DNA from: Moringa oleifera
Taxonomy: Eukaryota; Streptophyta; Magnoliopsida; Brassicales; Moringaceae
Length of the DNA: 64,000 nt
Direction: 5' to 3'
Assembly: GCA_021397835.1 (NCBI GenBank)
Contig: JAJFZO010000034.1
Span: 6,787,001 to 6,851,000 of the forward strand
The notes beneath the pieces were generated by a model. It had not been told where the DNA came from, ran no database searches, and saw only the letters and a list, made by a program, of their open reading frames with translations. The position numbers and the translations under genes were made by a program. Shown in pieces: positions 11,500-22,464 of this stretch (within the stretch, counting starts at the first letter, position 1; the number at the start of each line of letters is the position of its first letter).

Positions 11500-12995
11500 A
11501 ATTGCTGAAGTAATACTGCATCATAAAGTTTTTTGATAATTTTATATTTGTTCCAAAATTATCATATCTTGTTGTATTGGAAGAAGTTATTGAGTATAAC
11601 AAAAAGACACCTTAATTGTGTTTGTATGATGATCTCTTGGCCTGATATGGTGGTTTCAAGAAAATAAATTATGATAATTATTTAAATATTTTTATTGTCC
11701 TATATTAGTTCAAATACTTTTCTTCCCTGTACTCCTGTTAGTAATTGTATGAAGTTTTTGGCTACTGCCTTTTCTTGTTTATATTTTCTAATTTTGTTCG
11801 ATTTTCTTTAGTATTTTTATTTTTTTGGACTTTCTTTGAATTTCTTTAGTCTTCTTAGATTTTATTTTAGTTTAGTCGGTCTTCATGAATTTCTTACCTG
11901 CATTTTCTTCCTTTTTTTTTTTTTTTGGTTTTCTTGGATTTTCTTTAAGTTTACTTACTACTACTTTTTCATGCATGTGTTTTCCCAATTTTGCTGAATT
12001 TTTTTTTAGTTTCTTTCTCGTATTTTATTTTAGTTACTTTGGTTTTTTTAGATTTTCTTTTAGTTTATTTGGCTTTCTTGAATTTCCTTTTTGGTTTGGT
12101 TTTATTTGATCTCTTTTGTTTTAAAAAAAATTTATGAATTTTTGGATTCTATTTTATTTTTATTCATGGATTTTCTTTTCTTTTGTGTTCTCAATGTTTT
12201 TCTGGATTTTTTTTTTGCTTTAAATTGCTTTTGTTTTATTGCATTTTCTTTGATTTTTTTCTCATTGGATTAACAAAGTGTGGATAATATTTTTATGATT
12301 CCTAGGGAAACAGCTTTATGTTATCCTCTTTTTATTTCCTATCATCTCTTTTAAATGTATCATTTTTTATTGTAAATTTTTTTATCTTACTTGTTCTTGG
12401 CTTTAATAATGAAAATGCATTTTGTCCGTTAAGTGAATTTCCATTTTTTGGTTCAAAAATCCCAAGATATCTGGGACAAAAAGGTTGCATCGTTAATTTT
12501 TGTTAGTTAATTGTGCTTTATGGTTGAGGCTAATGAGAGCGAGGTCATAGTTGTGTTGGAGCATCTTGCTCTAACAATAAAGAATTTTCCCACCCAATGG
12601 GAAGGTTAGTGCTTTTTTGATTGTGATTGGCCAGATCCTTCCATTCTTTATAGATCCTTTTTTGTTTATTATGGTGAACTATTTTTTTGTTCAATTTAGT
12701 TTGCATGTGATAGTTTCATGATTTTTAGTTTTTGTTTTTTTAAGGAATAACAAGTGTATTTCAAGTCTTTGACATGTAGTAATTTCTGAAATAATTGGAG
12801 CCCTTTTTAATTTTGCTAAGTACTAGATCAAGTGATGCATACAGCTTATTTTTCAATATTACTATGTTGGCCATTCAAGATGAGAAGAAAAATCTTTGGT
12901 CTTCTATTTTATTTATTTATTTATTTTATTTTTCTCCTTTAAACTCTTTTCTCTTTCATGATTTTCTTTGTTTCATCTTTTTCAATATTTTTTGA
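11500..12995 (+). repeat. Left part of the old 5S-containing block: T-rich tract plus shared segments
   Basis: From about 11530 (ttgttgtattggaagaag, then attatgataattatttaaat) this matches 39.2-41.6 kb in the same order, showing an ancient segmental duplication. In between lie very T-rich pieces built on variants of 'ttttctttagtttctttg'. Positions 12505-12660 and 12795-12890 (TRSSDAYSLFFN, then MLAIQDEK) align with 41232-41400 and 41525-41635 and look like decayed exons of one unidentified gene. The hydrophobic open frames here are products of T-richness (Phe/Leu/Ser codons), not proteins. Confidence 0.6.
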
Positions 12996-13007
12996 AATTT
13001 TTAAGTA

Positions 13008-13063
13008 TAAAGCTGTACTAGGATGGGTGATTTCTCTTAAAAAATCCTTGTATTGCACATTTT
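13008..13063 (+). pseudogene. 5S rRNA pseudogene, 3' part (old block, element 1)
   Basis: It contains gtactaggatgggtgat, the C-box part of plant 5S, then a changed aatccttgtattgcac end and a T run. Only about the last 55 bases of the 5S gene are recognisable. Confidence 0.75.
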
Positions 13064-13121
13064 TTTAATTTTGTTTTATTTTATTTCATTGAAATTTACA
13101 ATCAAATTTTTTTCATTTTTT

Positions 13122-13219
13122 GAATGCATCGATCCCATCAGAACTCTAAAATTAAGTATGCTTGAGCAAAAGTAGTACTAAGATGGATGACTAATTTTAA
13201 AAAATCCTCGTATTGCACA
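13122..13219 (+). pseudogene. 5S rRNA pseudogene (old block, element 2)
   Basis: It starts at the aatgcatcgatcccatcag region of 5S (roughly base 20) and runs through attaagtatgcttgagc and gtagtactaagatgga to the aatcctcgtattgcac end. The first part of the gene is missing. Confidence 0.85.
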
Positions 13220-13385
13220 ATTTTTCTTTTTGACAAAAAAATTGTATTTTATTATTTTATTATTTATTTTTATTTTTTGATAATCTTTGATTTTTATTTT
13301 ATTTTATTTTTTTATCTTTTTTCTATTATGTTCGTTTCTTTGTTATGATTTTATTTTTAGTTTGTCAATACTTTTTGAATTTTTA

Positions 13386-13503
13386 AGTGTGATCATACTA
13401 ATATTGATGCATGGGATCCCATTAAAACTTCAAAGTTAAGCATGCTTGGCAAGTGTAGTAATAGGATGAGCGGTTCTTTTTGTAAAATCCTCATGTTACA
13501 TCC
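13386..13503 (+). pseudogene. 5S rRNA pseudogene, near full length (old block, element 3)
   Basis: It begins gtgtgatcatactaatatt and keeps gatgcatgggatcccatta, gttaagcatgcttggcaag and a degraded C box with ataggatgagcgg. The length is close to the usual 120 bases. Substitutions are spread throughout, so a functional 5S rRNA is unlikely. Confidence 0.88.
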
Positions 13504-13650
13504 TTCTTCTTCTTCTTTTTGTAAAAATTTATTTTTGAATTTATTTTTTTCCTTTAGATTATCTTTTATTTTATTTTTGCATATATTTTATATTTTTTAT
13601 AATATTTTTATAATTTTATTTTTTTATTTTTAATATTTTTTAGATTTTTG

Positions 13651-13770
13651 AACGCGATTATACCAGTACTTATGCATCAAATCCCATTAGAACTCCCAAG
13701 TTAAGTGTGCTTAGGCAAGAGTAATACTAGGATGGGTGGTTCTTCCTTGAAAATGCTCTTGTGCGCCCTC
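13651..13770 (+). pseudogene. 5S rRNA pseudogene, best preserved in the old block (element 4)
   Basis: It begins acgcgattataccagtactt and continues with atgcatcaaatcccattag, aactcccaagttaagtgtgc, ttaggcaagagtaatacta and ggatgggtgg. It ends gctcttgtgcgccctc followed by T7. It is about 120 bases long. It lies about 265 bases after element 3, which looks like an original 5S rDNA repeat period. Confidence 0.9.
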
Positions 13771-13959
13771 TTTTTTTAGATAAAAAAATATTTTTGAATT
13801 TTATTTTTTATTTATTTTCTTTTCTTCCTTATGATTATCTTTTGTTTTATTTTATTTTATTTTTGTTTCTTTTTCCTATCATTATTTTCCATTATGTTCT
13901 TTTTTATATCTTATTAATTACTTTATTTTCTTTCATTTTCAATATCTTTTGGATTTTTT

Positions 13960-14078
13960 GAGTCCGATCATACTAGTAATAATGTATCAAGTCCCATTAG
14001 AACTTTGAAGTTGGACATGCTTGAGCAAAAGTAATTCTAGGATATGGTTTTTCTTGAGAAATCCTCGTGTTGCACCTT
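13960..14078 (+). pseudogene. 5S rRNA pseudogene, near full length (old block, element 5)
   Basis: It begins gagtccgatcatactagtaa and keeps caagtcccattagaacttt, a mutated A box (gttggacatgcttgagc) and the end aatcctcgtgttgcacc followed by T9. The C box is damaged (attctaggatatgg), which should weaken TFIIIA-type promoter recognition. Confidence 0.87.
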
Positions 14079-14140
14079 TTTTTTTTATAAAAATATATTT
14101 TTAAATTTTATCATTTTTATTTATTTTTTTATTATTTAAA

Positions 14141-14206
14141 CGTGCTTGGGCAAAAAATAATATTAGGATAAGTGGTTCCTCCTAAACAATTCTCGTGTTG
14201 CATTCT
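14141..14206 (+). pseudogene. 5S rRNA pseudogene, 3' half (old block, element 6)
   Basis: It starts at cgtgcttgggcaaaaaataa (mid A box), continues with tattaggataagtgg and ends ctcgtgttgcattc plus a T run. The 5' half is missing. Confidence 0.8.
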
Positions 14207-14940
14207 TTTTTTTTATAAAAATATTATTTGATTTTATTATTTTGATATATTTTTTTCTTTCATTTGATGATCTTTCTTTTTTTTTTCCTCCCTAATGCTC
14301 TTTTCTTTGATTTTTCTTATTTGGTTTTTTATTTTTTATTTTTTATTTTTCCTTTTTTCTTCTCTTTTTTAATTGTGATGAATTTTTTTTAATTTCTTTA
14401 TTTTATCGGATTTTCTTTTTGTTTCTTTGGTTTTGTTTGATTCCCTTTCTCTATTGTTTAATTTTCATTATATTCCCAGATTTTTTTTTTAATTTCACTT
14501 CATTCTTTTCCAATTTCATTTTCTTTTTTTTTCTTTTTTATTGTTTTTCATTTTTTATAATTTTTTACTTTTATTGTTTTTCTTGGATATTCTTTTTGTT
14601 TATTTTTCTTGCATTTTTAGGTTTTTTATTTTATTTTCTTATTTTTTGTTTTACTTAATATATTTTTTTGGTTTTTTTTATGTTCTTCATTTGATTTTTA
14701 AAAATTCTTAAAAACTTTTTATATTTTTTTCTTTATGTTCCTGTGATTTTTTTAAATAGGTTTTAATATTTTATTCATTTTGAGAATACAAGTTGCTTCT
14801 TTTGTTTTTTTTTTTTTTTGAAAGATTAATAAAGTTATTAAGAGAATAAAAATGTTTGTTACTTATCGAAAAGACAAGAGAAAATAAAAATGATGTTACT
14901 TTTTTTTATGTTAATGCTCAGACTATTTTCTTAATACATC
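14207..14940 (+). repeat. T-rich low-complexity tract after the old 5S cluster
   Basis: The plus strand is overwhelmingly T, broken by short GA/CA words, and resembles the spacers between 5S copies. No gene is present. The long open frame of Phe-rich composition at 14419-14658 comes from this bias. Confidence 0.7.
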
Positions 14941-14944
14941 TAAT

Positions 14945-17300
14945 CTATGTGGTGAATACATACCTTATTATTGACATGCATTTGTTTTCTTGAAGACGTT
15001 ATGCATCCCTTTGTGATGACTATTCAAGAATTATGTAACCCACAAGATTGATTTTACAATGTTTTGACAAGTCAATTTTTTTTAGAATTTTGTCCAATTC
15101 AACTTATATCCCTAATTTTCAACGAGTAATAAGTTCATTGATGAGTTTGGTATATTCATAAAACTATCAAATAGAAATTACCATTGAGATTATTAAACTT
15201 TTCAGCAAATGCTTAACTAAAAGGAACACTATATATGGAAGGTCTCATCCGTTTGTCATGTTTGGTAGATGCTACATGCTTTCTGAATATAATTAGGTGC
15301 CTATATTATTTGCGACAGCTTTTTGTAACACTTATTTGAAATATTGAATTTTTGTGGAAGGCTTGCTTCAACTTTGCATGAGTTATTGGATCGATGGAAA
15401 GTTTTAATGTTATTCCTTATGAGAATTTTATCTAGTTGCTTTGACTTGCATTTAAAATGCATACCACTATGTTCAAAACTCATTAACTCTGTGAGCTCCC
15501 AACAGTATGCTACCAAAATAATATAAGTGGAAGTGCATTTAAGATGTTGCACATTACATGCATATTTATAAGAGTGTGTCTGATTTTATTTTTGACTAAC
15601 TGAAATTAATTTTGTTGTACATGTAATGGACTTGAATTGGCTTGTATGGACTATTAATGTCTACATGTGCATACAAGTGAGTTGTCTGTCTTTCTTATTT
15701 TATTTTTTTAAAAGCTTTCAAAAAATATTTTTGGTTTTGTGGAATGCTCTTAGCTATTAGGTCAAGAAATTGATATCTCTAATTCTGACAACTAATTTCT
15801 TGGTCTAGCATTTGTCATTTGATTTCAATGAGTTGTTCCATATATAGATTAAATAGAATAGAAAGATCATTTAGTTTACAAGATCAACTTAGAATATACA
15901 AAAAGGTAAAAAATCGGGCAAAAGTCTAAACCTCATGTAAATAGGCCTTATAAATGGAGCTATCTTCTGTTTAGTGGCATTTGGATATCTTGATTTATAG
16001 GCAAATCATTTTATTTTTAAAGGTACCTCAATACAAGAAAATATGGTGCATGTACTATTGTAGGGGATTTGATGGTGTCAATGAAGAAGTTTTACTTTAT
16101 AACAACTTTAAGAGTAATGCTTCTTTTGTCGTGGATGAACAAAGATTGGTCGTGCCAGCAAAAATTACACTATCCAAACAAGATCTTATTGCTTCTGTAC
16201 TAGCTATAAGTATGGATTCCCCCATGCTTATCCTTTTATTGTTAAACCTAAGTTGCTATGAGATATTTTTAAACATTTTTGGATTTTGTTAGATGTTCTT
16301 TATTTTTTTAATTTCTTTTCTGATTTGATTCATTAGTTGCTATATGTGAACTTTTGATTTTTCGATTTGATAATGGTCAAAACATTGTTAATGGAAATTC
16401 CTATCGAATAACACATCCTTTATGCCTATAAGTTATCCTCCAGCAATTTACTTATAATGGCCTTTATGGAAATCTTTTTCAAACTCTTTACACTTAACTT
16501 GACTCTAAAATCTATAAAGAATGTCTTACAAGCTCTTCAAGGAATTCTTTCAAACTCATTAGGCTTACATCGCAAATGTGGTTTATGATTCCTCTTATCA
16601 GTGGTTGTTTTAGGACATTTTATTCTAGCTGTCTTGATGATATTGTCAACTGAACGACAAAAAGTTAGTTAATGCCCTCCTTCATTTAACTTGAATTCTT
16701 ACTTTTTTCATATATGAGTACTCCTTTGGTCATATGGGTTAATAATAGTAAGCTATAACGTAGACTCAAAAGCACCGTGCAGTGCATACGTGTGATTGCT
16801 AAAATATGCCCCCCTCCCCACATGTAGAAACCAAAGTGGCTTATGCTTTATCATTTAATGTAGGATTTTCAAAGGTGAAACACCAAAAGTAAATGAAAAA
16901 ACTAAGGATTTTGTTTGTAATACTCCACGAGGGAGCAAGTCTACTCACATATTCCTTTTAAAAAGGAAGAATATCGAGGTACTACGTCTATAATTATTTC
17001 ACTTGTTAAATTTTTAAAGCCTTCCGCTGTCAGGCCCAAAAACTTATTTACAACTCTAAGCTTACTTTGTATGATTTTTTGCTCATACGTGCAGACAAAT
17101 GTATGAGTAGATTTGAATAACTAATAAGTGTTGTCATTAATTGAATTATTATTTTTATTGATAATGAAAGATTTATGTACTATAGGCGAAGTAAGAAGCG
17201 TCAATATTTCCATCTATTTGGAAAGGATTCACAACATATTATTTATGCAAAGTAAGTATTAAACCTAAACTTTCAGAGATTTTCTCTGAACCTTATTTTT
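14945..17300 (+). repeat. Diverged copy of segments found in the 42-62 kb tandem units
   Basis: Several short stretches align with the tandem units. 14970-15140 matches 41830-41975; 15340-15570 matches 42300-42560 (actttgcatgagttattgg); 15990-16060 matches about 45810-45860 (acctcaatacaagaaaa); 16912-17110 matches 45090-45290 (ttaaagccttccgctgtcag); 17180-17275 matches 45410-45487 (catctatttggaaaggattc). The order differs from the tandem unit: the piece matching 45.8 kb comes before the piece matching 45.1 kb. An open stretch at 16015-16205 (FDGVNEEVLLYNNFKSNASF then VVDEQRLVVPAKITLSKQDL) looks coding. I do not recognise the gene. Confidence 0.55.
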
Positions 17301-17739
17301 TTCAATAGGATATGGTATCTATTTTTCATGTTGACATTGCGTTAATGAAGCAATTGTCTTGTTTCCATGTTTGAAGGAATGCTACTTTCGGTCGATCAAC
17401 TGAGCATAAAAGCTTCATCCGACTCATGTTATATGCACATTCAATATAATAAATGACTACTTAACATGTTGACATCTTTGATCCTTTCTAAAGTTATTCT
17501 TAGTTTTCCCATCATGTTTTCTTGCAATTTTTTTATTTACCTCATAATTTGCTAGTCTATACTTATTTTTTTTTCTTTACTATAAACATTTACAGTGACA
17601 TTTCCTTCTATTAAATCACATTTTTAATTAAATCACACTAAGTAGTTGGAGAATTTTGTTAGTTAATTGAAGTTCTTTTTATAGTTAAAAAAATCGTAAG
17701 ACTGTAAGATGAAATGGTTAAATTTTCATTTCTTATTGG

Positions 17740-18030
17740 TTGATGATTGATTTAATGGTTGTTGCTAATGAGAGAGAAATCATAGCTGTTGTGCTAATAG
17801 CTCACAGAGCAAGGTATTTTTATGGAGTCTTTGCCCCACGGGAAGACCAGTATTGTTATGCTTATGATTGGCTAGATTTTGATACTCATTGCAAAGCAAC
17901 CATTGTGGTAAGTTGTTTGAGTTATTTTTCATGTATTATTACAGTGATTCTTAAATCAATTAGTCCTTTTTATCTTTGCTGCTTGATCAAAGATATCATA
18001 TGGAATCCATTTTTCTTTAACGGCAATTAG
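17740..18030 (+). pseudogene. Exon-like remnant of an unidentified gene
   Basis: The open stretch LMVVANEREIIAVVLIAHRA then YDWLDFDTHCKATIVV ends at a GTAAG donor-like site near 17910. The same exon is recognisable in more degraded form at 12505-12650 (gaggctaatgagagcgagg) and at 41232-41440 (gcagttaatgagtgggaag). Three related copies in one window argue that a real exon was duplicated with the 5S-bearing block. The function is unknown. Confidence 0.4.
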
Positions 18031-18339
18031 ATGTCCTTAACTGTGTGCTGAACATGCATCATCTGAAAGCAAATGTTTATGCTTGACATATTGTAATAAC
18101 AAGGTCATAGATTATGCTTATGTCCAACGCCGATGCATGCAAGACTAGTAAATAGATTATTTGATTGTATACTTATTCGCCACCAAAGATGTCATTCAAG
18201 TTCTAAAATTTCTTTGAACAAATTGCCAGGTACATATCCTATCAAAATTTACTCAAATGAAACCTTATAAAATTACGAGCCTATGCATGAACTCACTTTT
18301 TTCTTACTACAGATAAAGCTAATTGATTAAAACATTGAG

Positions 18340-19104
18340 GTTATGTTTGATACGCGAGATAAGACTATATTGCTATAGTGAGATAAAATTGAATTTAATT
18401 TAATTCAATTAGATAAAGATTATATTAATATTATAATATGTTTGATAAAATACGAGATAAAATTAAAAATTGTTCTAATTTATTTTAGAAAAATTAATAT
18501 TAAAAAATTAAGCTAATTTCATATTTATTATATTTAAATTATATTATAATTACTTGATAAAAATTTATCATTTAAATTTACTATTTATAACTTTTTTAAA
18601 ATTTTATTATAATTTACTATTCTTTTGACTTAAAAAAGACATGATTATAAAATAAAATTGTTAACAAATAAATATAAACTAATTACAAATATTTAATCAA
18701 TAATGTTCATACTCTTAAAAAGTTAGATTAGTTTAAAGTATTTTTTTAATTTAAAGTAACTTACAAATAAAATAAAAATAATACAATTTAAGCTTTTATT
18801 ATAAGTTTGGATTGCATTATGATTAAATAAATAATTTTTAAAATTTTTATTTATTTTTGAAAAAATATATTTATATTAATTTAAAATAAATTTATTCATT
18901 TGATGACATTAAATAAATTAAACCTAATACTAACTTATCTCTCATGGGATAATTTATCCACTAATTCAAAGGGATAAATTTATCCCAATCTAAAAGGAAA
19001 AAAAAAAGTGATGGAATAAGATTATCCAATCCCACCAATACACCAAACATGGATTAGGATAAAAATTAGCCAATTCCAATCCTATCCCATGTAACAAACA
19101 GAAC
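18340..19104. mobile_element. 765-bp non-autonomous TIR element (MITE-like) inside the COP1 pseudogene
   Basis: The left end gttatgtttgatacgcgaga and the reverse complement of the right end, gttctgtttgttacatggga, form imperfect terminal inverted repeats of about 25 bases. The element is flanked by direct repeats TTGAG at 18335-18339 and 19105-19109. It is AT-rich, with no coding potential. Removing it and one TTGAG restores the COP1-like reading DSQCFNQL across the junction, which fixes both ends. A 5-bp duplication does not match the usual lengths for hAT (8), Mutator (9), Tc1/mariner (2) or PIF/CACTA (3), so the superfamily is left open. Confidence 0.8.
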
Positions 19105-19370
19105 TTGAGAGTCTAACCCACTTAAAGCATCCTTTTTTTGGAGTCCATCAGACCGAACTTGAGATTCGACATCTAGTGTTTTGTTAGGATAACTCCCTAG
19201 AGATTACCCTCCTCTCACAATAGGAGAAGCAAAGATAAAGGCCATTGTTATTCTTATCTAACAATGATTGGCCACGTCTTTCGTGTACTTAGATCATCTC
19301 CAAGCATCTGCAATTTAAAAAAGTATCTGTCCCTTGCACCTACAAGAGATTAGGACAGAAAACGTTAAAA

Positions 19371-19410
19371 CGAATAAATAAATAAATGAATAAATAAATA
19401 AATAAATAAT
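19371..19410. repeat. AAAT microsatellite
   Basis: About nine tandem aata/aaat units, with one aatg variant, lie in an intron of the COP1 pseudogene. Confidence 0.85.
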
Positions 19411-19654
19411 CAATGCAATCATCAATTATTGTACTAATTTAATTTTCAACCAAATAGAACAAAAAAATTAACTGCTTCAATAGATATTCATCTAATCAAA
19501 ATCCTTCAATTAGTGTAACATAATTGCATACCAAAAGCATCAATTCCATGAGTCAACACTTATATGTTTAACAGTAAATTTATACAACATGCTACGTCAG
19601 TCAGCCAATGACCTTCACGCCATTAAGTAATAAATTGCACAAGTCAAAATATAT

Positions 19655-19858
19655 ATTTGACGCAAGACCTTGTCCAGAATTAACACAAGTGAAACCAAGT
19701 AAAGGATTGGGGAAGAAGGTGAGAATAAAGTGAATGAAGAAAATTGAATTTATAATATTTGATGCAAGACATTGTCCAGAACTAACATAAGTGGAACCAA
19801 GTAAAGAATTAGGTAAGAAGGTAAGAATAAATTAAATGAAGAAAATTGAATTTATAGG
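19655..19858. repeat. 102-bp direct tandem duplication in a COP1 pseudogene intron
   Basis: The segment starting atttgacgcaagaccttgtc at 19655 is repeated from 19757 (atttgatgcaagacattgtc) through gaatttata. About a dozen differences separate the copies, so the duplication is not recent. Confidence 0.85.
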
Positions 19859-21011
19859 CCACAAATAATTAGGCCCTCACCCGTGGCTATCAACCTCATT
19901 CAATTCATCAATTTTTGCTTCAACAAACAATGCAAGAAGTCCAATAATATTTGTATATTTCTTTCAGCATCCTCTTGCTCCATTTCCTTTTCTTCTTTAT
20001 GAAACCTCTATATCTTATTTCAAAACTAGATAATTATATTATTGTATGCAAGGACAAAGAGTAATAAAAGTATTTTCAACCATATGTATATCATCACAAC
20101 AATCTTCTAGACATCTTTGTTCAATAAATTATGTGCACGCAAACATATCTTCAGATTTGCACTGCAAAATGATGATTCTATTCTCAGTTTTAAGGATAAT
20201 ATTGCATTTGTAACTCAAATGTTAAATCAATGCCTTATACACAGTAAAAGAAGGTTGATTTAGGAAACAGAGATCAGGATCCCAAGAACTCAGATGAAAC
20301 ATACCCATAAAATTTAAGGCTTAAGAAAATATTGATACGAAATAAAAAACCTAAACTTTCTACTATGAAAGTCGATCATGAGGTTAAATAACTTAAACAT
20401 TGTTTGTGGTATACGAATATGACTGTGCTAATTATACATTTCACATAGGATAAACCGTGAATCAATAAATTATTTTGTGCACTTATAGTATCCGACACTC
20501 CATAATGCACTACACTCCATAATAGATTGGGGGCAAGAACCACATTCAAGGTAATATTTAAGAGAGAAGCAACTACATGGCAACTACATTGCTCCCAAAG
20601 CTTTGTTAACTATTTAGTCTTGTCAATGTCAAGTAAACTACCAAAACTAGAATTGTGATCACAAATCTAACTTTATACTAATCATAAGTTATGACAAATT
20701 GACACACAAAATATTGTGTATGAGAAAAAAATAAGAGACAATGAACAATAAGCTTAGAAAAATTATTAGCCAAAACGTAAAAGAAAAATAGTGAATAACA
20801 TGGTGTTAAAAGAATACATGTTTAAAATGATACATAATGTAAAATAAATGGCCCAACCAAACAATTTAAATCAATTATGTGTTTAAACTTAAAATTAAAA
20901 TGCATGACCAGAATAAACAGCTTTATTAATAACTGACTTGTTGCAATGCATCACTTGTTGTAATGCGAGATGCAGTTTTGATATATGATGAGCAAAAGTC
21001 TTCTTCAATAG

Positions 21012-21946
21012 CTACAAATGTGGTAAAAAGAAATCATATAACAATAAACTGCATTGCGAAGTAGATCATTTCAACATTTAATATGGTCAACCTTCATAAC
21101 AAATCAATTTAATAATCAAATTTACCCAAAAAGGTAAGAACAAAATAAGCGACTATAGGAATTTATGTTTCAATTCATTCACAAGGTTGAACACATCTTA
21201 TGATAGATAAAATTGATACTATAAAAAAATCCCAAAAAAAATTACATGTTTTCTAACACTTGACAAGAATTCCACAGTATTGAGTTTCATGGTAAGCTAT
21301 GAAAGCAAATAGGCAACTAAAGGGCAGTCACAGAAAATGACTCAACAGATCTCTGCTTCATAAGAAAGACTCAATGTACCCTCTGCTTGAAATAATTTCA
21401 GTTCCCATCATAAATTTAGGAGACAAAAAGCCAGCAAATGGAGAAAAAGTGGGGCCAGTTATGTTGCCTCCAACTTAATTCAACTTCTAATGAGCACTAT
21501 TTAAACTTAATTTTCAAGTATACAAGTACAGAGATCTCGGTAATCAAGACATCAATCACGTCAGTTCGATGTCAACAGTAAACATATGTAAACCAATGAA
21601 ATTGACACAAGAAGTCATAATAATTCATACAATCTTTACTCATCTATTGTTTTTAAAACTTAAGAGTTAGGCCTACATTGCTTTTCCAACTTAAGTTATA
21701 AAACTATCATTTCTTTAAGCTTATGGAATCAAACATGACTTATCCACCACAGTAAAATTATAGAGGCACACAAAAAGGTTAGCAATATTTGTTATTTTAT
21801 AAATCTATGTCCTTGTTGCTTAGAATAAGCTACAACCAGAGACAATCAACTACGAGGATAGGTGGACACACATATACTAATAAATTAAACTCAAACAAAT
21901 GAAAGAAAATAATAATTAAAGGAGTCCAAAATAAAATCAAACAAAC
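21012..21946 (-). other. Intron 1 of the COP1 pseudogene
   Basis: It is bounded on the minus strand by a GT donor directly after the LLDK codons (21946) and an AG acceptor directly before CTATTGAAGAAGAC (21012). No other feature is recognised inside. Confidence 0.7.
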
Positions 21947-22464
21947 TTTGTCGAGTAAGAAATCAGGGAACAACTGATTGTTGGTGAGGTAATGGCCACA
22001 ATAAGGGCAATCGCTCTTGTGGCGGAGATGAGTGATGATGCACATGTAGCAGAAGCTGCGACCACATGCAGTGAGGAAAGCGTCCTTTATGATTTGCATG
22101 CAAATCAGGCACAACAAGTCCTTACCTATTTCAGCCACTCCAACGTCCGTCATGGCGATGGCTCCATCAGTCGGGAAGTCAGTGTCAGTGCCAACGAGCT
22201 CCGGCTGATAGTCGATTGCAGAAGTTTTTAGGTCCGATTTCACTGTTAGGACAAAAGACTCCGTTGACACTTCCTGCCTTTAATTTTCACAGCTTTTTCT
22301 ATTATTCTTTGGAGAGGAAGCTCTTCCTTTCGTAGGTGGCAAATTTGCTTTTGATTTATGAGGGTTGAGACTTGATCGTTTTGCAAATATGAGAAATAGG
22401 TAGTGTGGGACCTCGTGCTACTTGTGAAGGTGAAAACCACCCACGTCAGCACTTGTTTTTCCAT

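Larger units (their letters stand above)
18240..22270 (-). pseudogene. COP1: COP1 E3 ubiquitin ligase pseudogene, N-terminal half
   Basis: COP1 is the nuclear RING E3 ligase that represses photomorphogenesis. On the minus strand the family sequence is present in order. Exon 1, 22270-21947, encodes the RING region: LLCLICMQIIKDAFLTACG, SFCYMCIITHLRHKSDCPYC and LTNNQLFPDFLLDK, then a GT donor. Exon 2, 21011 to about 20925, gives LLKKTFAHHISK and, after a frameshift, TAS and ALQQ. Exon 3, about 19995-19880, gives the coiled-coil segment KEMEQEDAERNIQILLDF then LHCL and a stop, with KIDELNEV in another frame. Exon 4, from 19307, gives MLGDDLSTRKTWP, IVRGG (stop), QKKDALSGLDSQ; it is interrupted at 19104-18340 by an inserted element and resumes as CFNQLALSVVRKK down to about 18270. 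The RING His (residue 71, CGHSFC in the family) is Arg. The WD40 half was not found. Introns are retained, so this is a DNA-level copy or dying gene. Confidence 0.92.

Noticed and set aside
11885..14658. Several long hydrophobic open frames that could look like membrane proteins
   Set aside because: They are Phe/Leu/Ser-rich only because the plus strand is T-rich, and they lie over spacer and 5S sequence.
21992..22231. Plus-strand open frame of 79 codons
   Set aside because: It is the antisense shadow of the COP1 RING exon.
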